From Selaginella tamariscina (taxonomy: Eukaryota > Streptophyta > Lycopodiopsida > Selaginellales > Selaginellaceae), in contig PUQB01000027.1 in NCBI GenBank assembly GCA_003024785.1, forward strand, positions 254,036 to 318,035: a stretch of 64,000 nucleotides of DNA, read 5' to 3'. This document shows, piece after piece, positions 37,280 to 51,400 of the stretch. How positions within the stretch are numbered: the stretch's first letter is position 1; every line of letters begins with the position of its first letter. The notes under the pieces are model-generated. The model did no database searches. It was not told the DNA's origin and saw only the letters and a list, made by a program, of their open reading frames with translations. The position numbers and the translations under genes are program-made.

Positions 37280-37280
37280 A
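37160..37280 (+). repeat. compound microsatellite (TG)n(AG)n...(TG)n(TA)n
   Basis: About 16 TG units run straight into about 21 AG units, then TG and TA tracts. The left arm holds a (TATG)n/(TC)n/(CA)n version at 31496-31585. Confidence 0.95.
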
Positions 37281-37500
37281 GCTGTACAGTAAACAAATTA
37301 GAACTCGCAAAAGTCAACAATCCTGGATGTCAACGGTTACTTAATTAACTAGGAGTTGACTTTTAACTATGGTAAACGTGCTTCTTCTTCGCAGCACGAC
37401 CTATGCACATGTAATGTATATGTATATATACACACACATTGATGTGTGTGTGTGTGTGTATATGCAGGCATTATATGCTAGTTCATTGTTGACTTTATAG

Positions 37501-37971
37501 GGATGGAGAGGATCTACCGTTTATTGATGGTATGTATTCTTTTAACTTGTGGATCCAGATTGGTTTTTGCAAAAGGTACAGATTTGTGTTAATATTTAGA
37601 TATATTTTCTATATAATAAGTTTTATTTTCGAAAGATGAGGAAATGAGTTTCTTCAGTTTTTCAAATCAAGTGGAAGAACAGGTAATCTGATAAATATAT
37701 ATTCAATATTTGTATAAAATGGTCTTTCAATGCAGATTAAGTCACTTATATAAGCTAAATTTTAATATGTCCTAATGTGGTTATATTTTTAAATTATATT
37801 AAATAATTAATGTTTATATATTAATTATCACAGACAATTCCATATGAGAGTGGCTGCGAACAATACGATAGTAATGTGGTGAACTGTAGAAGGGAATTAG
37901 GAGATGATTATGGGCTACCCGTAGCAAATGATGACAACCATAATGTGGAGTTTGCAATGAGTCCAAGATAA
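37501..37971 (+). CDS. 3' exons of a small acidic protein gene of unknown function
   Basis: Three well-formed exons with matching phases: 37501-37529 (DGEDLPFID), 37636-37682 (DEEMSFFSFSNQVEEQ) and 37834-37971 (TIPYESGCEQYDSNVVNCRR, then ending EFAMSPR-stop). Donors are GATG|GTATGT and CAG|GTAATC. Upstream exons were not found. The first two exons lie inside the inverted-repeat arm, and recognisable but degraded copies exist at about 31250 and 31100 on the other arm. The third lies just outside it, so the left copy is truncated. An alternative start at 37503 would read a signal-like MERIYRLLMVCILLTC, but this runs through the good donor. No family is recognised. Confidence 0.45.
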
Positions 37972-39109
37972 AATTATTAATATTAATAATCATTTTCATA
38001 TTAATATAATAATAATTAAATATGTTTCAAGGTATACATAATCATATTCAATTAACCAAATGGTCGTCGGTTCGAAACTCCTGGCTATCCTTTCAGTTTC
38101 ATATAATTATAAATCATGTATATTAATTCATATATAATGTGTTATGTGTAATTATGTACTAACATAAATTAATTAATTTAAAATCCTTGTTTAATTTTAA
38201 TAAAAATAATCGTATGTTAGATAGTGTTAATATTTTATAATAATATTTATCTAACAAAAAACATTGGGGTTGGTATTTCATTAAGATTGCCATTGACATG
38301 TGAATACATTTCTACAACTTTCTCTTTCGTGCTGCCAACAATCCTTTTTGCATGACTGTATATTCTTGCAAGCTGGCAAACACAAACACACACGCGCACA
38401 TATACGTACACCACCTACCTACACAGGACGTGTACTTGGTAAATCATAGGTTAATTAATTAGCGTGGTTTAGAGGGTTAAATGAAAATATATAGATTGTA
38501 TTATTATAATTTATACTAATTACACACTTAATATATTTTTTATAGACTTCATAGTCCACTCTATAAAAGAGAGATTCGTTTCTTTTTTGATACGTTTCTT
38601 ATATAATAAAGATATGAAGTACATTATACTCTTACTTTGGCGAAATATACGTATACAACAACCATACATTTATTGAACCCAGAACCGTTAAATATCAATA
38701 TGGTGTAGAACTACCCTCGTATAGTATATTAAAATAGTATATATATTTATTTTTTTAATATAGTTCTATATGGCTGTGTACTAGTTAAGAAGGTTGGTAC
38801 GCAAACGCTGACTGACAAAACAACACACACACATGACGAGGGTCCTTTGAAAGGGATATGTCTACTTCCATTCCTGCATAGTTTTTTTTCACACATTAAC
38901 TGCAGCCAACAACCATGCATTCAAACTGGCCTAACGAATTCAGTGCGTGCGTATGGATGTGTAGGCCCTTTTGCCCTTTTTTTTACATAGATTCTTGAAT
39001 GCATTATAGTCTTTTCAAGTTGAGAATATATAGCGCTTCTCTGTAAAGCCTGGTGTGCATTGCCAGTGGCTTCATTTACTTTCAGTTCCTCGTACACATA
39101 TAGCGAATC
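37972..39109. other. intergenic upstream of the peroxidase
   Basis: AT-rich with short (CA)n runs. No gene is recognised. Confidence 0.4.
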
Positions 39110-40394
39110 ATGTTCCGAGTGCAAGTGCTACTCCTTCTATTCGTGCATTTCCTGTACGCTCTTGCTCAATTATCATACGATTATTATGACAATGTGTGCC
39201 CCCGGGCCGAGAACATTGTCAGATCGACGGTTGCGAGCAACCTTATCGCCAGTCCGACGGCTGGGGCTGCTCTCCTCAGGCTTGCATTTCATGACTGCCA
39301 AGTCGGGGTAAGCGTGCGCGTGTGCGTGCGTGTGAAAACTGAGAAGTGTACAAATGTATATCTTTAGTATCCCCATTACCCTCTGATTTAGGGTTAATTT
39401 TGCGCACACATGTGTATGTATGAGAGAGAATGAGCGTGCGCGTGCGCGTCTCAATTATACCGTTTTGTTTGTAGTTTCATCCGTACTGCACCATGTCACG
39501 TGAGATATATCCTGTTACTCAAGGGATATATACACACACGCATGCAGACATAAATGTGTGTGTGGAGAGAGAGAGTTATGGACAAAGCAATATCAGGGAT
39601 GTACGCATCAATCATGCTTAACTCACAAGACGGAATAACAAGCGGTGGAATCCGATCGCAACTTCGGAATCCGTCAGCTAGGAATCATAGATCGAGTAAA
39701 TCGGCCGTTGATTTGCAATGTGGTGCCGCAAGGTGTCGTGTGCAGATATCATAGCGATGGCCGGCAGATGCTGTGGTTCTTTCGGAGGACCAGACTTTGA
39801 TATACCCATGGAAGAAAAGATAGTACATCTGCCAGTAACCTCGATGCCGATTCTAAACTGCCACCTCCTATTAGTGTTGATAATTTCCTTAATCTCTTCA
39901 TGTCCAAAGGCATGTCCATGGAGGAAAGCGTTGCCATTATGGGTATGTGTTTTATCTATACAACTCTATCTCTCTCTCACACACACGCACACGCAGGTGG
40001 TGGACACACACTGGGAGTTGGTCACTGCGTGAACATAGTGAACAGGCTATACCCAACTGCAGAATCAAGCTTGGGATTTGTTTATGCAACAAGGTTGCGG
40101 GTGAGCTGCCCGGTATCAAACCCAAGGTTTTATTAAACTCTACAACTATACAAAACGATTTCACAAGCTTAAGATTCGATAATCAATACTTTAGAGACAC
40201 ATCAAACGGTTTAGGGTTGTTTAGTATTGATGCTGAGCTTGCTACCGACTCAAGAAACATCTGCGATAGTGTCACGGTTTGCACAGGATCAGGGTTCGTT
40301 CTTTAGAGCGTTTACGAGTGCGTATACTAAGCTTACGAGCTCTAGAGTGCTTACTGGGGATCAAGGGCAAGTGAAAACAACTGCAGATATGTAA
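39110..40394 (+). CDS. class III secretory peroxidase, frame broken at many short runs
   Basis: Secreted heme peroxidase of the cell wall. The start MFRVQVLLLLFVHFLYALAQ is a signal peptide; the mature part opens LSYDYYDNVCPRAENIV. Exon 1 (39110-39308) has RLAFHDC with the distal Arg and His. Exon 2 (from about 39599) has ASIMLNSQDG, then NFGIRQLGIIDRV, VSCADIIAMAGR and MSKGMSMEESVAIM. Exon 3 (from 39997) has HTLGVGHC with the proximal His, DFTSLRFDNQYFRD and GSFFRAFTSAYTKL, ending VKTTADM-stop at 40394. All key residues survive, yet about nine small losses break the frame, at 39602, about 39658, 39698, 39732, 39770, 39785, 39810, 40130 and 40276. Each falls in a 2-5-base run or a dinucleotide pair and is explained by one or two lost bases. 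Confidence 0.85.
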
Positions 40395-42744
40395 ACTGAA
40401 TGTATGTAATATAACATTTATATATGTAATATACAATAAATACTCTCAATTTAATAAAAAATATATATTTATTATATATTCTAGGTAAACCTATCAAATT
40501 AAATTTATTACAAACTTATACAATTCATAAGAATCAAATTCTTAACGAACTTACAAATCGAACCCACTTTAACCAATGCCCTCGTGTAAATGCATGTCCT
40601 TAGTTAATATTTAATTATTCACGTGTGTGTGTGTGTGTCATAGAGACATACTGCCACACTTTCACTAATATGTATATATTTGAATCAATGTATAACATAT
40701 TGTAAAAAAGAAGTTAGTAAAAGTTAAAACTGATCCATTTTGGTTTAAACATTTAATTGTGGGACATGTTTATAAGTTGACAAATCCAATTTAAATGTGT
40801 GTGTGTGCGTGCGTGTGCGTGTGCGTGCATGTGTGTGTGAGAGAAAGAGAGACATTTCCACCAACTACTCCCAAGCCAGCTCTATATAAAACGAAGAATG
40901 GATATACACACACGTGTGCGTGACACATACCTATTAATATGAATTTGATATATAATTAGGTTTTTAAAAACAAAACTCTTATTAACATTATAAATTCATG
41001 TGTTAAGTTTAGGTTATATAAATTTATAAATATATCAAGAATTATTACACAAATAAAAAATAGAAAATGTAAACTATGGATTAAGTTAATAAGTACTTGT
41101 TCTGTAAACCCCAGTTTTAATTTAATTATTTAATTAGATATTCAAGTTTAAGTATTATAATGTAAATGTTCTTATACAGTTAACAGAAGACCATATATAC
41201 TGTATATAATAAACATCCGTATATAAGAGACATCCGTATTTGTATGTACGTATGTTCTGTAAGGAAGCTAAAATGCCTTCCATAGTATTTAGGAAAAAAA
41301 TTTATTTTAATATATATAATACCTTTTTGAAAAATTTAAATTTACATTTATTCCCTTATAAAATTTCAATTCTTGTATTTTATTTTTTAAATAATAATAC
41401 TTAATAAAATTATGTATTTAACTTATAACATATTTAAAATAGAATAACATAGAGTTATTAATTATATATATCTTTAAAACTTACTATATTTACATATATA
41501 TCTCTTGAAATTTTAAATTTACATATGTACCTCTGAAATTTCATTTTAAAACTTTAAAATTAAAATAAAATCAATGATGTAATTTACATTTCATTATATT
41601 TAGTTTCAAAAATTGTATTGCAGTACAGTATAATTATTTAAATATGTCATTTTATAACATTTGTTATTATGATATTTTAACATTTAACAATTATAAACTT
41701 CATTTTTATTTTATATTAAATATGTTATAAATTAAATACATATTTCTATCAGTTTTAATATTTCAAAATTAAAATACAAAAATTAAATGTAAATTTAAAG
41801 CTTTTACATGGGCATATGAAAATTTTCCTATATATATATATATAACTCTTATAATATTCTTTAAATATAAGTTGAAACTTTTAACTAATCTAATTAATAA
41901 TGTTTAGTATAACTGTATGATAGATTACAATTTACTAACTACAATTTATTTATATATTATTATCAAAAGCTTTATTTCTTAAACCTAGTCTTCCAACTTC
42001 AGATATACTAGAATCGTATAAATTTAATATATATTAATATATAAATTAAAAAGTTATGTTTTTTTATATTAAAATATTATTTATGAGAAACAAAATATGT
42101 AAACATATGTATGCGTTTATGCTTACGCATATACGTGTGTGGAATACGTACATCATATATATACTCAAGAGTAAACATTAAAAATTTCTTATGCATATAA
42201 ATTAGATATATAGTCTCTTAATATTTAAAAAAATAATATTTTGAACAATATAAATACTATAGACTATATATATAAAGTATAACATTTGTATATATTCCAT
42301 ATATAACCGAATAATATTAATCTTTTATATGGGGTTTATCATTTTTCATAAATGGATTAATATAACTAAATTAATATAATAACTACGTGTTCAAAACTTG
42401 ATATTCATTAACAATAAATTCTACAATTTCTTGCATGAAGTAACTCTATAATATAATGAAGTACCTCATTATCTCCAACCATATAATAATACCTGAAAAT
42501 TTTAGCTAAATTGATATTCAAATTTAACTAGTAAATAAAAACACACACACTGACATGTTTACAATATATTTAGTTTACTAAATATAAAAATTACTTGGCT
42601 TACATATAATTGAAAGTGTTCAAATAAAGATTATGTAAGATTATATAGAAATATACACAAGCATATCATATGTGTATATGACTATGTGTATGTGTCGCAA
42701 TACTCATGTATATACAAAAACAATATAAATTACCGGGTAAAGGT
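40395..42744. other. AT-rich intergenic
   Basis: No gene is recognised. (TG)n lies at 40623-40639 and 40795-40840. The rest is very AT-rich simple sequence. Confidence 0.45.
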
Positions 42745-44067
42745 TCAAAGGTTGACTTTCTTGGGGAGCAGCAATCCCGGCCGTTCTTTATTTGCGGCTT
42801 CGATATCTTCAGCAGATGCAACGGCTGCCATTATTCCTTTGTTTTTAACATGCTCCAAAACACTTGCAAATTCTTTGAAGTCCTTTAAGCTGTTAAAACA
42901 AGACATATTAATATGTATCCCCTATCCATGTACGTGTAACAATGTGGTGTATGTGCGTTCTTATTATATATAGAAACATTCTCATATGTTGATTACAAAC
43001 GTGCGTGTGTATGTGTTTGTGTTATAAACAAACCTTGTCGAAAGAATTTGCTCCCTTCTCAGCTTCCTCTCTTCCTCGGTTATCCCAAGTATATACCGCA
43101 ACATACTAAATGAAAACAAGCAAATACACTTAGTAAAATTATTTTATTAAAAAAAAAACCAGATATTAGAATAATTTGATACATTGTACAAAAGTACTGT
43201 GCGTGTGTGTGTGTTTGTTTTTTGTCAACTGTAAATATATGCATATTACTACAAATAACATTGTACATATATCTATAATATCTAATATACTGAGTTTTAC
43301 CTGGAATATCCTTTAGCATCAGGAAGCTGGTATGAGTCTACGTCTCCGATTGTCCCAATTATTGCTTTTGTAAGTGCATCATCGTCAAGCTCAAGCTCCC
43401 TCAAAAACTGCACAGTCATATCATAATTCTCTAGTGTCTTCACTAAGTTCGGATCCCGGTAGGACAAATACGAAAATACACCTGCATATTACATTATTAG
43501 CACGCAGGCACAAATATGGATATACGGCTAAGTGCGTGTGTACACACACACACAACACGTATAAACATAGTGAATAATATTTAAAACATTAAATCGTTAA
43601 TTTAGTATAATACATAAACATAATATATGCAAGTACAATATAAGTGTATATATACATACATGTTCAGACATACAATGAGACACAGAAGCCGAGTTATATT
43701 ATAATAAAAGCATTACCTGAATGTGAATCGAAGTCGCAAAATCCACCATAAGCACCACCACTCACACGCACTCTGTCCCATAACCATGTGTTGCCAATAT
43801 ACTTCGATATAACGTATGCAGCTCGTATCCTGTCTCGTATAAATTTGCTGCCTTCCCCACGTAGTTAACCTGAATACAACATACAAGATTATTGCGCGCG
43901 CGCGTGTGATGCTATGATAAAGAATTAAAACACATAAATAACAACACGTATGCTAAATTATATGAACTATGCATATTTTACACTTCTCGTAAACATGTGC
44001 AGCTATCCATCAGTTAAATAGAATTGCACACACGCACAATACACATGTTTATCTAATTATTCTAATG

Positions 44068-44152
<85 letters not shown>

Positions 44153-47100
44153 AATATATCAGTGGGTGTATACATAAGATATAAACCTGTGTGGGGATAA
44201 TGATCCCTTCATTGCATGGTTGCAAAACACCGCTCCAAGTGCATAAAGAATTTTCAGTATCAGGCAAGGCTTGAAGTAACGAGGACACGTGGCTATCTAC
44301 TTTTGTCAAAGTCTCTTTTCATCTGCGGTCAAGTTTACAAGTGCTCCTTTCCTCGTTAAAAACAGCCTAATATTACAGTTAATTAGTATGTACATAACAT
44401 GTATGTTTATATATGTTGTGTATATAATATTTTGTTATTATTACATTTCACATACCACACACACACACACATGCAAACTACTTATGATAAACAAAAAGTC
44501 ACCTTCGAATTTCTTCCAAGTTCTTTTGAACTGTAGGCCAATCTTCTTCTACTTGTTTCTCCAAATCACGTAGGAAGTCTAAATAACTGTAAAAAGAAAA
44601 CATGCTATAACCAGGGTGCATAATACATATAGAAATGTGTGTTTAAGATTCACGCGTTGGTAAGCACTGCTCTCTCTCTCTGCATGTGGAATGTGCATGT
44701 GTGTGTGTTTATACCTTAGACCACCCATTCTTTCACCAACTGCACCAGCAATGTTCATCATCGAATCCAGTCTGGAAGCTACAATTCTGTGTCCACCACC
44801 TCTCAGACGGCTCTATAATAGAAAAAAGAATGCACGTCAGTAGTCACACACACGCACACACGTATTACCTCCATGCCGGACTTGCTTTGTGAAACGAACT
44901 GCTTGAAACGCTCCTTATCGGTGAACTGGACATCTTGAAGGATTGTTCGCATCTGACATGTACAAAACACTAGAAATAAATATCTGCATATATGCATATA
45001 TACGTAAATTGCCATATACATACACCGAGTCAATATGTATAGATACACAGTATGTCCCTGTGTGTGGGAAATGTAAGTACAAACAGACTGTACGTTAGCT
45101 ATACAGATTACTTTTTACAGAAATATACACACCAGATTGAAGAGGTCCTGTGCTTGTGATGCCATGGCTTTACCACGAATGATCATGCGACTCGATGGTT
45201 CTTCTTTACCACGGATAGATGACGTTGAAGGATATACTGATATCCCTCCTGTTTTGCGTCCAATTAAGAGATTTAGTGTTACAAAATCCATGTTTTTTGT
45301 GCCCATTTCCATCAAAGATTGGCTGTGTATTCAACAGTTCCAATTAATATATTCTTTAACATATACAGTATATAACACTCACACACACATGCATATGCAT
45401 ATGCATGTATGTGTATATAGAGTTAGTTTTTATAGGGAATGTATATCCAGTGATGAATACAATCTGATGGATGAAATATGTATATGTAAATATATGTTTG
45501 TTTGTGTAGAGACATGTATGCACCGGGTTACATATGTTTTTAGTATCAATTAGCTATACACCTTTTAGAACTTACATATACATATAAACATAACTAACGA
45601 ACATGATTGGATACCACTCTCTTTGTGTGTGTGCGTGTGTGTGTGTGTTACCAGAACAGAGGAACTAGTGGTAGAAGCTCGAAAGGCACAGTACGCATCT
45701 CAAATACGACTTCGGCGTATATAACGTCATTAGTGAAAAGATCATGGCTCAATATTGTTGCACCATGCATTTCGCCGACCTGCAACAAATAAAACATTAC
45801 ACATGCATGACGTAAGAATATATGTATGCGCATGCATCTGTGCCTTGTACATATAAATGTAATATATAGATGCACACATAGACCAGATATATATGTAATA
45901 TTGAGTATTCCAGAGGATTCTTAGATACATATACACATAAACCAATATACATACGTACAGATATTGTCATATATGACTACTGCGATGGGCACGTGAATGG
46001 GGTCTTTTGGTATATCCGACAACGCAAGTGATGGGACTGCCTTCAGTGCTTCAGGAGGATCAGGAGTCTCTTGCCTCTTTCTTAACTCCTCAGTTGCCCG
46101 GTAAGCTATCAAAACGAAAAAACAAATGCATAATAAAACAAAATCTCTTCCTCTCTCCTCCCTCTTTGTACCTTTTCAAGTTCTTCTTTGTCCAAAGCTG
46201 CTTTCACTTTCTCCAATCTTTCCTTTTCAGAAGCTTCAATTTGTGAGGCTTTCTCAACATCCGGCTGAAACATACGTACATATTCGTAAGTGTTCATACA
46301 TATAGTTATAATGTATTGTATGATGTTATTCGCTGCACAGAGACACACATGAGAGAGAGAGAGAGAATGTGGGTGTGTGTGAGAGAGAGAGAGAGAGAGA
46401 ATCTATGTGTTTAAACAGACTGGTACTTATATATATGGCAGTATTATAATTAAATGTATTTGTACATATTACAGAATATATTACGGACCTGAAGCTCGAC
46501 AGTAACCAGGTGAGAATTATCCAGAAGGTACTTCTTAATTAATGGAGAAAAGACTCCCTTTGCACCTTCTTTAGCTAACCTGGCCTTTAGATCCTCTAAT
46601 GGCTTTGCAAACTTTAATGGTTCAAATGGATCACGTCCATATAGCCACTTTCCCTACACACACAGACACACACGCTAATAAAACATCATATTTATACGAT
46701 ATCAGATATACTATATATCTGTATTTATATAGATATATACATTGCATTATTCTGCAGTAGGTGTGTATGTAACAAAAACAAGTGCATACAGAAAAGATTA
46801 CAGAGTGTCTGCAGTAACTCACACATGCTTACCACTGAACGAAGCATGAGAGACAGCCCTCGTGGATATGAACCGGTGTTATTTTCCCGCAATGAGAACT
46901 CTATTGTGTTCATGGAGGCCTCGACAGCTTCCGTTGTAAAGCCTGTATGAAATCATAATATATATTGAGTAACATGGAATATATGTATGAATGTATACAC
47001 ACACTCACGCACCTTCATCTGCTAACTTTCTCAATGTGGAAATAATAAGCTCCTCAACCTTGGAAATGTCACTCTCCGCAATTCCTTTCATACCAACGGA

Positions 47101-50100
47101 GAACTGTGGTTGAAGAAGATCATCCTCCACTCCACTCGAGGTAAGAGCCTATAATTATTTCATAGATGGTATTATCACAATATAGTAAGAATGAGAACTG
47201 ATAATAAACATATCGTATACAATGTGTATAGTAGAGTAACACTATATGAGAATGATCCTATGATGTTTTATAAAGTCAGCCTAGTGTATACCAGAAGCCT
47301 ATGACACTAGTCAATGTTACTTATACTTGAAATTCAATGAAATATAGAGTCATCAAATGTATAATGTACATTATAATATATTATGTTCTCTTGATATATA
47401 CTACTATATTCTAGTAGATCCTACAAGCATATGTTATGCCACACACATATACAAGCATGCGCGCGCACACACAGACACACACAGCCGCATCTCACACACA
47501 TTATTACCTCTCCAAGCTGACTTTCAAGCAGTGTTTTTCTCAAAGGTGCAGCAGGTGTTCCAAGCATTAAGTGATCCAGAAACCCAAGAGCAAGTTCAGT
47601 TTCCAGATCCAGTGGTTTATCGGATAATAACCAGTTCATAGACACCTAGCAAAAATATAATTAGACTTTGACTGTCAAGTATATACCGTATCTATGTTTT
47701 AGTGTATATTACAATAACACCATAACGTATGTGAATAGTTCATAAAGGTTAACACATTACTGTGATAAATGTACTATATACTTGGAATAGAAATAAGTAA
47801 ACCTCAGATTCTATAATGTTTACAATAGAACTAATACAGTGCATTACAAGAATAATATATGGTAGATGTCGTAAATACGATACATGATATAAGTGGCTTG
47901 TTAGATCTGTAGATACAATAACATGGACAATGAAAGAATAATGGTTAGGATAAGAGTATAAAGTAATCTAGTATATATAACAATGACTACTATACTAATG
48001 CACAAGAAGAAAAAAAAAAAGAAAAAGGGGAAAAGAGAACTTGAAATGAAATGAAATATACAGTGTATATTATCATAACACCTCGCATATACTTTAATCT
48101 TGCATACGATATGATACATTCATTCCTTTATACGATATTTATTAGTGTTCATAACTGTTATAATAATAATACACACTGTATATATAGCTAAATTAAATAT
48201 TATAGACTCACGTGATTATATATAATTATTGATATACTAACCATGTGCTTCTTTGAAATATCAGTATCATCGCCAACTGCGTATTTCTCCTTAATTTTCT
48301 TTGGTGCCGCGAGAAGGTTTTGTGGTTTAACTTCAGATTCCACAGCAGAGTTATTCGCATCAAAATTAGATAAATAACCTGCTTAAGAGATAAATAATTA
48401 TGGAATAGTGTTTAGACGTGTGTGTGTGCGGGTGTGTGTTTGAGAGAGGAGAGAGAGATGCATTAAGGTGCATAAACAACATGTATGAGGTTGTATATGT
48501 ACCGGCTAGAGCACCTGAACCATTAGTGAATATTATACTATACTATAGCTACTAATAATATCGATGTAATAATATACATTAAATGCATCACGAAACTCAC
48601 CGCTAATAATCCGAAGCCGCTCGGTAGGATCATCATCACCATAAATCCATATTCTTGCATTACTGGGGTGATAAAACTTTCTGTGGAATTCCTTCAAAAA
48701 TGAATACATAAAAACTCTCAGTACTCCACACACGCACAGCGCACGCACGCACATTAACAAATTGCAAGACATCGATGAAATATATCACTATATATATAGA
48801 TATTGTATACATGCACCTTATGGTTTTATTACCTTAAATCAACATTTTATTGTTGATTAGAACGTTTACCTGAAATTCTTCAAATGTAAGATCAGGGATC
48901 ACAGAAGGGTCTCCACCACTGTCTACACTGTATGCATTATTAGGGAAAAGTTCCTTCAAACAAAATAATTTCATAAATAAAATGACATAGGACATCAAAA
49001 ATATTCCATTATACCTGCTGGCATATTCTTCCAAGTACACTATCGGGCTGTGAGTAAACACCTTTCATTTCATTAAACACGACGCCTTGAACAGAAACAA
49101 TTTTAGTAATCAATATATAGAATGCCATCATTAATGTATGTCATATATTTAATATATTCGGCACCTTTTCAAGCTTATAGGCTTAGCCATATAAATACCT
49201 AAAACAATAGCTTAGATTAATATTACATACTATAAATAAAATAATAACTAGCAAATATTAATGTACAGTATAATATATAATATTGTAATGCATCTCAACT
49301 AACTCCATCATATTTAATATATTAATTGACTGTCAAAAGCTACCTTTGTAGGTAATATCTTCAGATGCGTCATTAACTTCGTAATGCCATCCTTCTTGCT
49401 GAAAGATTTGAGGATCATTCACGCAACGAGGATGGAACACGGCATCTAGATATACATCAACAAGGTTGTAAAAGTCCTGTTAAAAACATGTTAAACTCGG
49501 TTATTTCTTTATTTGCTAACAGAGCTACTGTTAATATTATTAATACAAGGAAACTATACCCATAATGGAGTGTTATACTCAGACATACACACATACACGC
49601 ACGCGCGCACACACCTTTAGATTTGTGGAAGCAACAGGATAACAAGTCCTATCAGGATAGGTAAATGCATTTAAGAAAGTGTGTAAACTGCCCTTCAACA
49701 GCTCAACAAATGGCTCTTTTAATGGGTATTTCCTGGAACCACAAAGAACACTATGCTCAAGTATGTGTGGTATTCCCTTCGAATCCTTCCTGTAAAAAAT
49801 CGTAATATATGTTTGAGTACGTCAAACAAAATTAGAATGTCTGTGTAAGTATTCATAAATGCCTATCATATAAACTTTTATAATACACACACACACACAC
49901 ACAGTCCACATACTAAAGATAGAAGAGCGATACACAATACTGTGTGTGTGTTTAACTTTGTTTATGTATATGTATAAACATGCACAGACAGCATACACAC
50001 ACACATACAATGTATAATATATTGTGTTATATTTATAGAGGGTTCTGTTCATGTCCCAGGGCATATAGACGTATCACTGTGTGGTGAGAGCACATGAAAA

Positions 50101-50420
50101 CTTGTAAATAACACGGAAGGAATAAAGACATTGCGCATTATGTATATGAATCACACACAAACATATACGAAACATTATTAAGCTAATAACATATTATATT
50201 ATATATAGCAGTATACTTACGGTGGTGTTCGAAAGACAATCCCAAACACTTTATTTTCGTCATCGTTGATAACAGACATAACTTCCGCTCCTGTTTTCTT
50301 GTGTTTGTAAAGCACTGCAGTTGATTTGTACTCAGGAATAAACTCCTCTCTTACTTCTTCAAAACCCAAGTCTTTCACAACCTCCGGATTAGCTCCTAAT
50401 AAAAATTCATAATTATTGAC

Positions 50421-50463
<43 letters not shown>

Positions 50464-50876
50464 TGTGCTAACATTAGCTACCTGGATATCACTATATATA
50501 AACTATTGCTACGCTGTAACATATCATTAGATTAATTATAATCCACTTACCGACTTTGGGAGGCGGGGGAGCTGCCACAGCTGCTTGAGGAACACTACAG
50601 ATCTTTCTAGTTGCGGACAAACTCGCTGGGAACGACGTGATGGTTAAGGCATTACGCCGCCGAAGAGCAGACCTGCGTAAAACCCTGTGTTTGATAATCC
50701 CAACCCAACACACACACACACCATTTGTAATACCTCTGTGAAACACCACGCCCGATAATCCCAGTAGACATTCTTCGACATTGAGGAGCAGAAGCAGTAA
50801 GATTGGACTTCAGTGCGGAAACGAGCTCCATTGCCTGGATTGAACCACTGCGCCGCCTCAGAACAGCCCGTAGCAT
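42745..50876 (-). CDS. PREP: presequence protease (M16C metalloprotease, PreP), 25 exons
   Basis: Organellar zinc peptidase that degrades cleaved targeting peptides in mitochondria and chloroplasts. Exon 1 (50876-50734) starts [20 protein letters not shown], Arg/Ser-rich and without acidic residues at first, a dual-targeting transit peptide. The inverted zinc motif HILEH is followed by [19 protein letters not shown] (about 49770-49700). Next come [77 protein letters not shown] and [20 protein letters not shown], with the stop at 42745. Length is about 1,030 residues, as in the family. Three spots break the frame: one A missing in exon 21 (44316-44319), about 10 nt missing at about 43821 in exon 22 (GYEL...AYVIS), and a possible lost G at the exon 14 donor (about 46171). 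Otherwise conservation is strong throughout, so the gene is probably real and active. Confidence 0.95.
44075..44152 (+). repeat. (TC)n(TA)n microsatellite in a PreP intron
   Basis: About 29 TC units followed by about 9 TA units, in the intron between exons 21 and 22. Confidence 0.95.
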
Positions 50877-51400
50877 TATTCTAAACCCTAGAACTCTTTA
50901 CTTAATTCTAAACATAACACACACACACATACACGCAGGCACACATATACACATACACACGCACGTCATACCTTGCTACTTTAGTACAGAATGCAACACA
51001 TAGTCACACGAATGTGATTTTCTGCTCTGTAGATGAATTGAAAGCTTCCTCAATCTTGACGCACACACACATACACTTGAAAATTGCCGTTTTTTTCCAG
51101 AATTCCTGCGAAATGTGTAGATTTCTTACTCGATTCTATGAATTGCTTGCGTTGATTTCCTTCTCTGTTCTTCGGATTTTCTTCGTGCAGATTTCAGAAT
51201 TCCAATCTGCTATTCTATGAAGAATGAATGCGGAGCGAGGAAGCGCCTTGCCGACGCAATCAACCCTAATTCATGTGAATAGGGGTTTTTACGGGGTTTA
51301 TGTGGCTGCGATCGAGTGAAATCGACGGACACGATCTGAAACGGTAGTAACTGCAAAAAGAATCTGTACGGTATTGTGTACCGTATACTCGGTGTACAAT
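50877..51400 (-). promoter_or_regulatory. PreP upstream/leader region
   Basis: Contains AAACCCTAG just upstream of the ATG (about 50884) and AACCCTAA at about 51264. A 7-bp hairpin TACGGTA-TTGTG-TACCGTA sits at 51367-51385. GC content drops sharply beyond 51400, suggesting the promoter ends near there. Functional roles are inferred. Confidence 0.4.

Larger units (their letters stand above)
35225..37795. repeat. right arm of the inverted duplication
   Basis: Reverse complement of 30965-33660. It differs in (TA)n at 35648-35686, (TG)n(AG)n at 37160-37234, and small indels. Confidence 0.9.

Noticed and set aside
37503-37590. Signal-peptide gene starting MERIYRLLMVCILL
   Set aside because: The frame runs through a strong donor (GATG|GTATGT). 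The alternative exon reading joins three exons in phase.
39110-40394. Peroxidase as a plain pseudogene
   Set aside because: All catalytic residues and splice sites remain, and the damage is limited to short-run losses also seen in other genes here; sequence error is at least as likely.
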